Origin: Cellulomonas sp. JH27-2
GTDB lineage: Bacteria; Actinomycetota; Actinomycetes; Actinomycetales; Cellulomonadaceae
DNA: 64,000 bases
Direction: 5' to 3'
Assembly: GCF_014837175.1 (NCBI RefSeq)
Contig: NZ_JACYFR010000001.1
Location: 124,001 to 188,000 of the forward strand
The position numbers and the translations under genes were made by a program. Below are positions 27,352-36,809 of the stretch, one piece after another (positions within the stretch are counted from its first letter, which is position 1; each line of letters begins with the position of its first letter). Below the pieces are notes generated by a model. The model saw only the letters and a list, made by a program, of their open reading frames with translations, was not told the DNA's origin and searched no databases.

Positions 27352-28197
27352 TCAGCCCGCGTACTGCGAGCCGAGCTCGCGCGATCGGTCCGCGGCGGCC
27401 ACCGCGGCGGCGACGACGCCGGCACGCACCCCGTGCGCGTCGAGCTCGCGCACCGCGGCCACCGTGGTCCCGCCCGGGGAGGAGACGCGTTCGCGCAGGA
27501 TCGCCGGGTGCTCGCCCTGGACCGCGAGCGCCCCCGAGCCCTCGACCGTCGCGGCTGCCAGGCGCGTCGCGAGGTCGCGCGGCAGGCCCAGCAGCACCCC
27601 GGCCTCGGCCATCGCGTCGATCAGGTAGAAGGCGTAGGCCGGGCCGGAGCCCGAGATGGCCGTGACCGCGTCGAGGTCCTTCTCCGCGACCCGCACCACC
27701 AGACCGGTGGACGCCAGGATCTTCTCGACGAGCACCAGGTGGCCGTCGGTCGCGGACGAGCCCGCCGCGATCGCGGACGCGCCCTTGCCCACGACGGCCG
27801 GAGTGTTGGGCATGACCCGCACGACCGGCGTCCCGGCGGGCAGGCGCTGCTCGTAGAACGACAGCGGCAGCCCCGCCGCCACGCTCACGACGAGGGTGCC
27901 GCCGCGCAGGCTCGGCGCGATCTCGTCGAGCACGGCGCCGACGACCTGCGGCTTCACCGCGATGAGGACGACGTCGGCACGTGCCGCGGCCGCTGCGTTG
28001 CCCGCTCCCGTGCGCACCGAGTACCGTCCGGCGAGCTCGTCGGCGCGAACACGCGAGTGCTCGGTGACCTCGACGTTCTCCGCCGACCAGTCGGACGCCA
28101 GGAGCGCAGCCAGCAGCGTCTCCCCCATCACGCCACCGCCGAGCACCGCCACGTCCGCGTCCGTGGAACTGCCGGTGGAATCCTGCTGCTCGCTCAT
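27352..28197 (-). CDS. proC: Pyrroline-5-carboxylate reductase
   Basis: This 281-aa NADPH-dependent enzyme makes proline from pyrroline-5-carboxylate in the cytoplasm. It has a Rossmann-type N-terminus (VAVLGGGVMGETLLAAL), VMPNTPAVVGKGASAIA, and the dimerisation segment ISGSGPAYAFYLIDAM with SSPGGTT near the end, all typical of ProC. The length is normal. It is a housekeeping gene placed, oddly, immediately before the sugar regulator lacI; no functional link is evident. Confidence 0.94.
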   Translation of the reverse strand: MSEQQDSTGSSTDADVAVLGGGVMGETLLAALLASDWSAENVEVTEHSRVRADELAGRYSVRTGAGNAAAAARADVVLIAVKPQVVGAVLDEIAPSLRGGTLVVSVAAGLPLSFYEQRLPAGTPVVRVMPNTPAVVGKGASAIAAGSSATDGHLVLVEKILASTGLVVRVAEKDLDAVTAISGSGPAYAFYLIDAMAEAGVLLGLPRDLATRLAAATVEGSGALAVQGEHPAILRERVSSPGGTTVAAVRELDAHGVRAGVVAAAVAAADRSRELGSQYAG

Positions 28198-28302
28198 CGT
28201 CGTGCGCCCTCTCGGATCCTTGCGTCGCGCCGCGTGCATGGTGCCGCCCGCGGCGTGCGACGACGCCGTCGCGAGCCTAGCGACAACCGGCACCCGAACC
28301 CC

Positions 28303-28352
28303 GCAACGTCCGAGCAAGCGGTCGCTATGGCAGCCACGTGCTCGGACGTTGC
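28303..28352 (-). terminator. Inverted repeat after the exporter operon
   Basis: GCAACGTCCGAGCA (28303-28316) is perfectly complementary to TGCTCGGACGTTGC (28339-28352), a 14-bp stem with a 22-base loop. It lies 20 bp after the stop of the last exporter gene and upstream of proC, so it probably ends the exporter transcript. Confidence 0.55.
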
Positions 28353-28372
28353 AGGTGGGTGGGCTCAACGGG

Positions 28373-30730
28373 TCAGCGGTTGCCGCCACCGCCGAAGTTG
28401 CCGCCACCGAAGTTGCCGCCTCCGGGCGGGCCACCCTGGAAGCTGCCGGCGCCGCGCTGCTGGTCGGACGAGCCGCCCAGGCCCGACAGGCCGCCCGACG
28501 AGCTGTCGTCGCCCGACTCCATCGGCTCCTTCAGGTCGGCGAGGACCACCTTCTGCCCCTGCGTCAGGCCCTTGGTGATCTCGGTCAGCTCGCTGCCGAC
28601 CGCCCCGCGGGTCACGTCGACCGACTTCACGCTGTCGCCGGACAGCACCTGCACCGACGCCTGCGACCCGTCCATGTGGACCGCGGAGGTGGGGACCGTC
28701 AGCACCTTCGCGCCGCCGGCCACCTCGATCCGCACCTGCGCGGACGAGCCGTCGTAGAGCTGCGTGTCGGTGTCGACCTCGAGGTCCACCGCGTACGACG
28801 GGGTCGAGCTGCTGGTCGAGACGTTCGTGACACCCATGCTGGACACGGTGCCCGTGAGCGCCTCGTCGGTGCTGCGGACCGTCACGGCGGCCGACTGCCC
28901 CACCTTGACCACGTCGATCGAGCCGAGCGGGACGGTGGTGCTCACGGTGTACCCCGTGCCGCCGACGACGGTGATCACCGCCGTCGTCGAGCCGGCCTGC
29001 ACCGAGTCGCCCTTGGCGAGGTCCACGGCGGCGACCGTGCCCGAGATCGGGCTCGTCAGCGTCACCAGCGCGAGCTGGCTCTTCGCGATGTCGACGTCCT
29101 GCTCGGCCACGTCGATCGCGGCCCGGTCGGCCACGATGTCCGCCGCGGACGCGACCTTGGCGGTCTCGCCCCCGCCGCCTGTCCCGCCGGTGCCGGTCCC
29201 GCCGGTGCCGCCGGTGCCGCTCCCGCCGGTGCCGCCGTTGCCCGTGCCGCCGTCGTCCGTGCCGCCGGTCGTGCCGTTCGGTGTACCACCGTTCGGCGTG
29301 CCGTTGCCGGTGCCGCCGTCGTCCGTCGTGCCGGGCTTGCCGTTCGGCGTGCCGCCGTCGGTCGTCCCGCCGTCCGTCGAGCCGCCGTTCTTGCCGCCGG
29401 TCTTGCCGCCGGTCTTGCCGCCCGACGGGTCGGACGACGCGCTGGGCGTCGGTGTCGGTGCCGGGGTCGGCGTCGTGCCGCCGTCGGTCGATCCGCCGTA
29501 GTCGGTCGACGCGGCGTCCACCGCGTCGGACAGGGCGCTGACGGCGTCGTCGAGGTCCTTGGCCAGGTCCATGAGCTTGTCCTGGCCCGCGCCGACGTCC
29601 TGCTGCGCGTCGAGGGTGTCGTCGATCGCCCGCTGGCAGGTGGCCAGGGCGTCCGCGACGGTGCTGTCCTTCGCGGCCGTGATCGTGACCTTGGTCGACG
29701 AGACCGTGCTACCGGCGCTCACGAGCTGCAGCGCATCCTCGCCGGTCCCGACGCTGCTCGGGATGACGACGCCGACGGTGAACGAGCCACCGTCCGGCGT
29801 CACCTCCGCGAGCACGGCGCCGGTCGACTTCAGCACGATCTGCACGGGGTCGGATCCGGAGACGCCCGACGCGCTCACCTTGACGGCGGAGCCCGCGGCC
29901 GCGGTGCCCGGCGTGATGGTCAGGACGTCACCGGTCGACGATGCCTGCGAGGTGTCGGTGACCGCGAGGAACGCCTTGCAGGCCGCCGCCTCGGAGTCGA
30001 CCGCGTCGCCGCTGGCGGTCAGCTGCTTGGTGACTGCCGTGTACTGCGTGAGCAGCGCGTCCTGGGCCTTCTCGACCGCCGCGAGGGCGTCGTCGACGTC
30101 GTCGCTGCTGGTCGTGGTCGTCGTCGCTGCCGTGGTTGCCGCCGCCGTCGTCGTCGGCGTGGTCGAGGCCGACGCCGTGTAGACGGCCGAGGAGACCGTC
30201 GGGGTCGTCGACGCGCGCAGGACCCCGTCGGAGATCGTCGCGGCCTGCATCGACGACGCCGACGTGGCCGTGGCCGCGGTCGACGTCGTGCTGCTCGTCG
30301 TGCTCGTCGTCGACGTCTGCGAGTCCAGGTCGTCCTGGAGCTGCTGCTCGGCGTCCGCCAGGTCGGCCTCGGCCGCGTCGACGTCCGCCTGTAGGTCGCT
30401 CTTGTCGAGGGTCGCGAGGGTGTCGCCCGCGTCGACCTTGTCGCCGACCTCGACGTCGACCTTCTTGACCGTGCCGGCCACGGCGAAGGCCGCGTCCCGG
30501 CGGGCGGCCGACGAGACGGTGCCGACCGCGTCGACCCGCTGCGTGACCGAGCCGAGCGATGCCGTGGCCGTGCGGTACCGGTCACCCTCGCTGCGGCCGG
30601 CCGCGAGCGCGACACCGCCGCCGACGAGGGTCGCAAGGACGACCGCGACAGCCGTGATGATCGCGAAGCGGCGACGACGCGAGCGACGCCGGGCCGCCGC
30701 CTTCGACGCCGGGCGGGTGGAGTCACGCAT
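28373..30730 (-). CDS. Membrane-fusion/adaptor protein with long repetitive insert (HlyD/MacA-like)
   Basis: This 785-aa protein has an arginine-rich N-terminus, one membrane segment (about residues 24-46), then a biotinyl-lipoyl/HlyD-type half (FAVAGTVKKVDVEVGDKVDAGDTLATLDKSDL), long Thr/Ser/Ala and Asp-rich stretches, a Gly/Thr/Asn-rich repeat (about 430-540), the second lipoyl half and a beta-barrel domain. It ends in a glycine-rich tail. It should act outside the membrane as the adaptor of the MacB-like exporter. The ATG overlaps the previous gene by eight bases. It is the second adaptor of this operon and is much longer than usual, mainly through the low-complexity insert. Confidence 0.75.
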   Translation of the reverse strand: MRDSTRPASKAAARRRSRRRRFAIITAVAVVLATLVGGGVALAAGRSEGDRYRTATASLGSVTQRVDAVGTVSSAARRDAAFAVAGTVKKVDVEVGDKVDAGDTLATLDKSDLQADVDAAEADLADAEQQLQDDLDSQTSTTSTTSSTTSTAATATSASSMQAATISDGVLRASTTPTVSSAVYTASASTTPTTTAAATTAATTTTTSSDDVDDALAAVEKAQDALLTQYTAVTKQLTASGDAVDSEAAACKAFLAVTDTSQASSTGDVLTITPGTAAAGSAVKVSASGVSGSDPVQIVLKSTGAVLAEVTPDGGSFTVGVVIPSSVGTGEDALQLVSAGSTVSSTKVTITAAKDSTVADALATCQRAIDDTLDAQQDVGAGQDKLMDLAKDLDDAVSALSDAVDAASTDYGGSTDGGTTPTPAPTPTPSASSDPSGGKTGGKTGGKNGGSTDGGTTDGGTPNGKPGTTDDGGTGNGTPNGGTPNGTTGGTDDGGTGNGGTGGSGTGGTGGTGTGGTGGGGETAKVASAADIVADRAAIDVAEQDVDIAKSQLALVTLTSPISGTVAAVDLAKGDSVQAGSTTAVITVVGGTGYTVSTTVPLGSIDVVKVGQSAAVTVRSTDEALTGTVSSMGVTNVSTSSSTPSYAVDLEVDTDTQLYDGSSAQVRIEVAGGAKVLTVPTSAVHMDGSQASVQVLSGDSVKSVDVTRGAVGSELTEITKGLTQGQKVVLADLKEPMESGDDSSSGGLSGLGGSSDQQRGAGSFQGGPPGGGNFGGGNFGGGGNR

Positions 30731-31754
30731 TGCTGCCGCCCTGCGTCCCGTCCTGCTGGTCGCGGCCCTGGCCGTTGCCCTGCCCGCCGTTACCGCCGCG
30801 GCCGCCGCCGAAGCCGCCGAAGCCGGTGGTGCAGCTGCCGTCGGTCGGCTGGGAGATGGTCACGCGCGTGGCCGCGACGGCGCCCTTGGTGTCGGCCTTG
30901 CCGTTGACCTGGACGCACGCGTCGACCTTGAGCGACTTGGCGGTCGACTTCGCGGTCGTCGTGAATGTGGTCGAGGAGTCGACGGTCACCGTCTTGCTCT
31001 CGGTGGTGGCGTCGCCGCCGTCGGTGCTGGGCGTCACCGCGTCGACCGTGATCGTGTCGCCGGACACCGCGGTGACCTTGCCGGACGTGAAGCCTCCGAA
31101 CCCGCCGCGGCCGCCGCCGGGCATGCCCGTGGCGCCGTCGGTCGGACGGGGCATGTCGGTCGGCATGTCGGTCGGCATCCCACCGGGCTGCTCACCGTTC
31201 TGGCCGCCGTTGCCGCCGCGGAACCCGCCGCCGAACCCGCCGCCGGCGGCGCACGTGCCGTCGTCGCCCGCGGCGGTGATCGCCACGGTGCGCGCGGCCG
31301 TGCTCGCGCTGTCGTCGGACGACGCCGACGCGCTCGCGTCGTCACCGGGGGCGCCGCCCGTCTGGCCCGTGATCGCGACGACGCACGAGCCGACCTTGAC
31401 GTCGTCGAGCGAGCCCGTCGACGTCGCGGAGAACGTGGTGTCGCTGCTCCAGGTGACGGTCGTCTGGCCGTCGTCGTCGCGCACCTGCATGGTCTTGTCG
31501 CCCACCTGCGCGACGGTGCCGCTGGTGCCGCCGCCCTGCTGGCCGCCGCCCTGACCGCCCTGGCCCTGCTGTCCGCCCTGGGCCTGCTGGTCGTTGTTCT
31601 GGTTCTCGCCGGAGGCTGCGGCGGGGGCGTCGGAGCCGTCCGACGAACCCGACGAGCAGCCGGCGAGGACGAGCGCTGCCGCGGCGAGCGGGACGCACAG
31701 CGCGAGCGTGCGACGGGTGGCCCGGCGCTGCGGGCGGGTGTTCAACGTGGACAT
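30723..31754 (-). CDS. Lipoprotein with two DUF5666 domains
   Basis: This 343-aa protein has an N-terminal signal ending in the lipobox LAGC (Cys33), a Gln/Gly-rich linker, and two beta-rich DUF5666-like repeats, about 75-165 (GTVAQVGDKTMQVRDDDG) and about 225-310 (GKVTAVSGDTITVDAVTP). The two are separated by a Gly/Met/Pro-rich stretch. It should be anchored to the outer face of the membrane. DUF5666 proteins commonly accompany MacAB-like exporters in actinobacteria; the role is unknown. The ATG follows GAGGAG. Confidence 0.78.
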   Translation of the reverse strand: MSTLNTRPQRRATRRTLALCVPLAAAALVLAGCSSGSSDGSDAPAAASGENQNNDQQAQGGQQGQGGQGGGQQGGGTSGTVAQVGDKTMQVRDDDGQTTVTWSSDTTFSATSTGSLDDVKVGSCVVAITGQTGGAPGDDASASASSDDSASTAARTVAITAAGDDGTCAAGGGFGGGFRGGNGGQNGEQPGGMPTDMPTDMPRPTDGATGMPGGGRGGFGGFTSGKVTAVSGDTITVDAVTPSTDGGDATTESKTVTVDSSTTFTTTAKSTAKSLKVDACVQVNGKADTKGAVAATRVTISQPTDGSCTTGFGGFGGGRGGNGGQGNGQGRDQQDGTQGGSNA

Positions 31755-31807
31755 CGTGATGCTCCTCGACGAGTCGTCGGTGGTGGAAGGGGTGGATGCG
31801 CGCGCGG

Positions 31808-33040
31808 TCACTCGGACCTCAGCGCGTCGATGGGGGTCAGGCGCGCGGCCCGCGTCGCGGGGTACACGCCGAAGACGAGCCCGATGCCGACGGCCACGAC
31901 GACCGAGCCGGCCACGGCCGCACCGGACACGACGATCGACGTGTCGAGCAGGCCGGGCAGCACGTGCGCCGCGAGGATCCCGAGCGCGGCGCCGATGACT
32001 CCGCCCGCCAGGCCGAGCACGGACGCCTCGACCAGGAACTGTCGGCGGATCGCCCACGGCGGGGCGCCGAGCGCCTTGCGCAGACCGATCTCCCGGGTCC
32101 GCTCGGTGACGGACACGAGCATGATGTTCATGACGCCGATGCCGCCGACCAGCAGGGACAGTCCGGCGATGCCCGTGAGCAGCACGGTCAGCGTCCGGTA
32201 GACCGCGGTGGCCGTGGAGACCAACGCGTCCTGCGAGCTGACGGTGAAGTCGGCCGAGTCGGCGTCGGTGATGCCGTGCAGGTTGAGCAGGAGGTTGGTG
32301 ACCTCCTGGTTGGCCGCCGACAGCTGGTCGGTGGACGCCGCCTGCACGTAGATCGTGGACACCGAGTTGCGGGAGAACCCGCCGACGAGCTCCTCGGACG
32401 CCGTCGACAGCGGCACGAGGGCCACGTCGTCGAGGTCGTCGGACCCGCTGGCGCCCTGCGCCGCGAGCACGCCGATCACCTGGTAGTCGTCGTCGTTGAT
32501 CGTGATGCTCTGCCCGACGACGCGCGTCGTCCCGAACAGCTCCGTGGCCGTCTCCGACCCCAGGACGACGACCTTGGACCGGTCCGTGTCGTCGGCGTCG
32601 GTGAGGAACGAGCCGGTCTCGAGCGTCCGGGAGCGGACGTCGAGCCAGTCCGGCGTCGTGCCCGTCACCGACGTGGTCCAGTTGGTGTCGTTGGCCTCCA
32701 GGCTCAGCGACGTCGTCTTCTCGGGGGCCACGGCGCCGACGTCGGGCGCGTTGGTCGTCGAGCCGAGGGCCTCCGCGTCGGACCGCGTCAGCGTCGCAGC
32801 GGAGCCGAAGCCGCCGCGCACGCCGTCGGTGCCGGTGCTCGAGCCGGGCGTGACGATGAGCAGGTTGGAGCCGAGCGAGCTGATCTGCGCGCTGACGTCC
32901 TTCTGCGTGCCCAGGCCCAGGCCGACGGTGAGGATCACCGCGGCGATGCCGATGAGGATGCCCAGCACGGTCAGGGCCGAGCGCAGGCCGTGGGACCGGA
33001 CGGCCGACCAGCCCGTCCGGAGGGTCTCGAGCCAGCTCAC
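31808..33040 (-). CDS. MacB-like ABC exporter permease
   Basis: This 410-aa FtsX/MacB-family permease has an N-terminal membrane segment ([26 protein letters not shown]), a large extracytoplasmic MacB-PCD domain (about 45-270) and three C-terminal membrane segments (including [30 protein letters not shown]). It uses the ATPase encoded just upstream to drive an extracytoplasmic mechanical cycle in export of peptides, antibiotics or lipids. The start is GTG overlapping the ATPase stop as GTGA, so the longer reading is wrong. Confidence 0.88.
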   Translation of the reverse strand: MSWLETLRTGWSAVRSHGLRSALTVLGILIGIAAVILTVGLGLGTQKDVSAQISSLGSNLLIVTPGSSTGTDGVRGGFGSAATLTRSDAEALGSTTNAPDVGAVAPEKTTSLSLEANDTNWTTSVTGTTPDWLDVRSRTLETGSFLTDADDTDRSKVVVLGSETATELFGTTRVVGQSITINDDDYQVIGVLAAQGASGSDDLDDVALVPLSTASEELVGGFSRNSVSTIYVQAASTDQLSAANQEVTNLLLNLHGITDADSADFTVSSQDALVSTATAVYRTLTVLLTGIAGLSLLVGGIGVMNIMLVSVTERTREIGLRKALGAPPWAIRRQFLVEASVLGLAGGVIGAALGILAAHVLPGLLDTSIVVSGAAVAGSVVVAVGIGLVFGVYPATRAARLTPIDALRSE

Positions 33041-33777
33041 CGGTCGATCACCTCGTCGGACTGGATGAGGCCGTCGCGGACCCACACGATGCGGCGCGCG
33101 TGCTGCGCGACCTCGAGCTCGTGCGTGATCAGCACGATCGTGCGGCCCTGCGCGTGCAGCTCGTCGAGCAGGCCCAGGACCTCGTCGGTGGACGCCGAGT
33201 CCAGGTTGCCCGTGGGCTCGTCGGCCAGCAGGAGGGCCGGCTCCCCGACGAGCGCACGGGCGACCGCGACGCGCTGCTGCTGCCCACCGGACAGCTCGCC
33301 CGGCCGGTTGGCCGTGCGGTCGCCGAGGCCGACGCGCTGGAGCGCGGCGACCGCCCGGTCGCGCCGGACCGCCACGGGCACCTCGCGGTACATGAGCGGG
33401 AGCTCGACGTTGCGCTGCGAGGACAGCGACGGCAGCAGGTGGAACTGCTGGAAGACGAAGCCGATGCGCTGGTTGCGGATCTGCGCCAGGTCGACCTCGT
33501 CGAGCTGCTCGATGTCCTCGCCGGCCAGGCGGTACTCGCCCTCCGTGAGCGTGTCGAGGCAGCCGATGATGTTCATGAGCGTCGACTTGCCGGACCCGGA
33601 CGGGCCCATGACGGCGACGTACTCGCCCTGCTCGATCCGCAGGTCGATGCCGCGCAGCGCCTCGAACTCGATGCTGCCGGTGCGGTACGTCTTGCGGGCG
33701 CCGACGAGCTCGATGACGGGGACGTCGTCCGGCTGCGGGGCCGGCTCCATGGTGAACGTCGGGAACAGGTCAGCCAT
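33037..33777 (-). CDS. MacB-like ABC exporter ATPase
   Basis: This 246-aa LolD/MacB-type ATPase has Walker [10 protein letters not shown] (58-66), the signature [15 protein letters not shown], Walker [14 protein letters not shown] and a switch histidine ([10 protein letters not shown]). It powers the permease encoded downstream. The start MADLFPT overlaps the adaptor stop by eight bases. An upstream in-frame extension is low-complexity and unlikely to be translated as part of it. Confidence 0.92.
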   Translation of the reverse strand: MADLFPTFTMEPAPQPDDVPVIELVGARKTYRTGSIEFEALRGIDLRIEQGEYVAVMGPSGSGKSTLMNIIGCLDTLTEGEYRLAGEDIEQLDEVDLAQIRNQRIGFVFQQFHLLPSLSSQRNVELPLMYREVPVAVRRDRAVAALQRVGLGDRTANRPGELSGGQQQRVAVARALVGEPALLLADEPTGNLDSASTDEVLGLLDELHAQGRTIVLITHELEVAQHARRIVWVRDGLIQSDEVIDR

Positions 33778-35071
33778 TGCGGCCACCGCCCTGGTAGCCG
33801 CCCTGGCCGCCACCCGAGAACCCACCCGGGAAGCCGCCCTCGGGGATGTTCCCGCCGCCGGGCAGCTCGCCGCCGCCGAACCCGCCGTAGCCGCCCTGGC
33901 CACGCTGGCCCGACTGCCCGTTGCCGCTTCCGGGCGTGAACGTCGCCAGCACCACCGAGTCGCCCTCGGACAGGCCGGAGGTGATCTCGACGAGGTTGCC
34001 GGACGTCTCGCCGGTCTTGACGGTGACCTTCTTCTGCGTGCCGTCGCCTGCCTGCGTGGTGACCGTGCTCGTGTCGCCGCTGGTGGTCACGGCCAGAGCA
34101 GGGACGGTGAGCACGTCGGCGCGGCGCTGGTAGATGATCGAGACGTCGACGCTCGTGCCGTCGTGCAGCGTGGTCGTGTCGCCCGTGATGGCGACGACGA
34201 CCGGGTACGACGCCACACCGGACGTGCTGGTCGAGACGAGCCCGACCGACGAGACGGTGCCGTACAGGGTGTCCGTGAGGTCGTCGGACGTCAGCTCGAC
34301 CTGGTCGCCGGCGGCGACGTTCGCGACGTCGGTCTCGCTGACCGTCGTCTCGACCTGCCAGGCGCCCGTGCCGACGATGGTGAAGGGAGCCGTGCTGGAG
34401 GACGTCGCGCTCGACGAGCTCGTCTGACCGCCGCTCTGAGCGCCGCCGCCCGCGCTCGCGCCGCCCGCCGACGAGCCCGAGCCCGACGAGCTGCTCGAGC
34501 CGGAGCTCGAGACGACGTCGCCGACCTCCAGGTCGGCCGTCGTGACCAGGCCGGCGACGGGCGCCTTCAGCACCGCGTCGTCGACCGCGTCCTTCGCGTC
34601 GTCGACGGCTGACTGTGCCACGTCGACCTGCGCCTGCGCGGCGGCGATCTGCGCGTCGGAGGAGTCCGAGCCGTCGGCGGCGTCGTCGAGGTCGTCGAGC
34701 TTCGCCCGGGCCTGCGCGAGCGTCGACTTCGCGTCCAGGACGTCGGCGTCGAGGTTCATGGTGTCCACGGCGGCCAGCTTCTGGCCCTTCTTCACCGTGT
34801 CACCGGCGGCGACGTAGACCTTGGTGACGGTGCCGGAGACCGCGAAGCTCACGTCCTCGTCCACCGTGGGCTCGAGGGTCCCGGTACCGGTGACGGTCTT
34901 CTGCATCGTCGTCAGGCTCGCCTCGACCGTCCGCGTCGTCGGCCCCTGGGCCTGCGCAGACGTGGGGTCGCGCCACCACAGCCACCAGGCTCCGGTGGCG
35001 ACGACCGCCAGGACCACGATTCCTGCCACGACCCGGGCCCAGGGCCGAGTCCTTCTCCAGCGCGCGCGCAT
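33770..35071 (-). CDS. Membrane-fusion/adaptor protein (MacA/HlyD-like), first of operon
   Basis: This 433-aa protein has one N-terminal membrane segment (about residues 12-34), a lipoyl half-motif ([30 protein letters not shown]), a coiled coil (about 105-155), a second lipoyl half ([19 protein letters not shown]), a Ser/Gly-rich insert, a beta-barrel domain, and a Gly-rich tail. It is expected to span the cell-wall zone and gate the MacB-like permease. The ATG at 35071 has GAGGAAG five bases upstream; a GTG four codons earlier is a weaker alternative. Confidence 0.85.
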   Translation of the reverse strand: MRARWRRTRPWARVVAGIVVLAVVATGAWWLWWRDPTSAQAQGPTTRTVEASLTTMQKTVTGTGTLEPTVDEDVSFAVSGTVTKVYVAAGDTVKKGQKLAAVDTMNLDADVLDAKSTLAQARAKLDDLDDAADGSDSSDAQIAAAQAQVDVAQSAVDDAKDAVDDAVLKAPVAGLVTTADLEVGDVVSSSGSSSSSGSGSSAGGASAGGGAQSGGQTSSSSATSSSTAPFTIVGTGAWQVETTVSETDVANVAAGDQVELTSDDLTDTLYGTVSSVGLVSTSTSGVASYPVVVAITGDTTTLHDGTSVDVSIIYQRRADVLTVPALAVTTSGDTSTVTTQAGDGTQKKVTVKTGETSGNLVEITSGLSEGDSVVLATFTPGSGNGQSGQRGQGGYGGFGGGELPGGGNIPEGGFPGGFSGGGQGGYQGGGRNG

Positions 35072-35142
35072 GCTCTTCCTCACGGTGTCTTGGGAAACCT
35101 CGACGACCGTAGGAAGGCGACCTGGTGAGGTGCTCTCAGGAA

Positions 35143-35160
35143 CCTATGCGCAGCCTATGA
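35143..35160 (-). promoter_or_regulatory. Direct repeats, candidate response-regulator site before the exporter operon
   Basis: CCTATG (35143-35148) and CCTATG (35154-35159) are spaced by 11 bp, reading as CATAGG twice on the coding strand, about 75 bp upstream of the first adaptor gene. Direct repeats with one-turn spacing are the usual sites of OmpR-type response regulators. No two-component genes are in the window, so this is tentative. Confidence 0.35.
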
Positions 35161-35180
35161 ATCTGCAGGTCGGAATCGAT

Positions 35181-36716
35181 TCAGGCGGTGGTCAGCAGCC
35201 CGTCGCGGACCAGGCCCCGCACGCTCGGCAGCACGTCGGCGGCGACGTCGTCGGCCGCCACCCCGAGGAGCGCGGCCAGCGCGCCGACGATCTGGCCGAC
35301 CGAGAGGTCGCCATCGCACGCGCCGACGAGGCCCGCGAGCGCCGTGCCGGCCTGCACCGCGCGGCCGAACCCGCCGCCCTGGCGCAGCAGCACCACCTGC
35401 GGGTCGACGGCACCCGGGGTCAGGTAGCGCTCCTCGGTGACGTCCGGGGCGACGACGAGGCGGGCGGCGGCCAGCGCGGCGTCGTCGCGCTCCGCGAGCC
35501 ATGCGTGCGCGTCCAGGGCGGCTGCGATGGCCGGACCCAACGGCTGCTGGACCGTGCCCGTGACCTCCTCGAGCCGGCGCAGGGTGACGGCTCCGGTGGG
35601 CTTGCGCAACGTGACGATGCCGAAGCCGACAGACTCGACGTCACGCGACGCGAAGTCGTCGAGCCACGCGCCGTACCGCGCGCGCCACGCGTCGGGCTCT
35701 CGCTCGGGCGTCGTGCCACCGTCGCGGATCCACGTCTCGGCGTACTGCGCCGGGTCCTGCAGCTCGCGCTGCACCACCCAGCCGTCCAGGCCGGACTCGT
35801 CGAGCCACTGCCCGACGCGCTCGTCCCACGACTCGCCGCGGCGGACCTCCCAGTTGCCCAGCAGCTGCGCGACGCCGCCGGGCGCGAGCACGGCCCCGAC
35901 CCCCGTGATCAGCTCGCGCACGATGGCGTCGCCGGACCGGCCGCCGTCGCGGTACTCGTAGGCGGGCACGTCGGCGGAACGCGGCGTGATGACGAACGGC
36001 GGGTTGCTGACCACCAGGTCGAAGGCCTCACCCACCGCGGGCTCCAGCATCGACCCCAGCCGCAGGTCCAGCGTGGCCCCCGCCAGCGCGGCGTTGAACC
36101 GCGCGAAGTCCAGCGCCCGCTGCGAGATGTCGGTGGCGACGACGTGCCGCGCGTGCCGCGAGGCGTGCAGGGCCTGGATGCCGCAGCCCGTCCCTAGGTC
36201 GAGCACGCGTCCCACCTGCGGACGGATCGTGACCTGCGCCAACGTCGTCGACGCTCCCCCCACGCCCAGGACGTGGTCGGTGCGCAGCGCGCTCCCCGTG
36301 GCCAGCTCGCCCAGGTCGGACGCGATCCACCAGTCCACCTCGCCCTGCTCGCCCGACGGCCCGTCGACCTGGCCGTCGAGCGCCGCGTACGGGCGCAGGT
36401 CGACGAGCGCGCGCACGTCGTCGCCGTCCGACTCCACCAACCCCAGCTGTTCCGCGCCGTCGACCCCCAGCGTCGGAAGCGCCTCGTCGAGGTCCGCGAC
36501 GTCGACCGTGGCGCCCAGCAGGAACGCGCCGACGAGCGCGGCGAGCGGGTCGTTCGACTCGGCGAGCGCCCGGCGCGCCGGCACCGACTCCTCGCGGTGC
36601 AGCGCGTCGGCCGCCATCGGGCCGATCAGCTCCTCGACGCCGACGACGGAGAACCCGGTCGTCGCGAGGTCGTCACGGAGCCGGTCGACGAGGGTGGGAT
36701 CGGGCTGCGGCGTCAT
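35181..36716 (-). CDS. SAM-dependent methyltransferase (N6/N5-type motif)
   Basis: This 511-aa protein has an N-terminal helical domain (about 1-150), a class I methyltransferase core with VLDLGTGCGIQALHAS, the acidic VVATDIS motif and the catalytic-type VVSNPPFVI, and a C-terminal extra domain of about 150 residues. NPPF/NPPY is typical of enzymes that methylate amide or exocyclic nitrogens (PrmC, HemK, RlmG/RsmC relatives). The substrate may be a protein, rRNA or DNA and cannot be decided here. The ATG (MTPQPDPT) is the only sensible start. It is a single gene. Confidence 0.8.
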   Translation of the reverse strand: MTPQPDPTLVDRLRDDLATTGFSVVGVEELIGPMAADALHREESVPARRALAESNDPLAALVGAFLLGATVDVADLDEALPTLGVDGAEQLGLVESDGDDVRALVDLRPYAALDGQVDGPSGEQGEVDWWIASDLGELATGSALRTDHVLGVGGASTTLAQVTIRPQVGRVLDLGTGCGIQALHASRHARHVVATDISQRALDFARFNAALAGATLDLRLGSMLEPAVGEAFDLVVSNPPFVITPRSADVPAYEYRDGGRSGDAIVRELITGVGAVLAPGGVAQLLGNWEVRRGESWDERVGQWLDESGLDGWVVQRELQDPAQYAETWIRDGGTTPEREPDAWRARYGAWLDDFASRDVESVGFGIVTLRKPTGAVTLRRLEEVTGTVQQPLGPAIAAALDAHAWLAERDDAALAAARLVVAPDVTEERYLTPGAVDPQVVLLRQGGGFGRAVQAGTALAGLVGACDGDLSVGQIVGALAALLGVAADDVAADVLPSVRGLVRDGLLTTA

Positions 36717-36809
36717 GCGGCCATTGTCCGGGACGCGCGCCGTGTCCGACAGGTGGACGCCCGAGCCCGGGCTTCGGCGTGGGGGCGTCGTCGGCCCTAC
36801 CCTGCGCGC

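Noticed and set aside
29160..29470. GCC/GGT-rich repetitive stretch considered as a DNA repeat array or CRISPR-like feature
   Set aside because: It lies wholly inside the reading frame of the second adaptor and encodes a Gly/Thr/Asn-rich linker.
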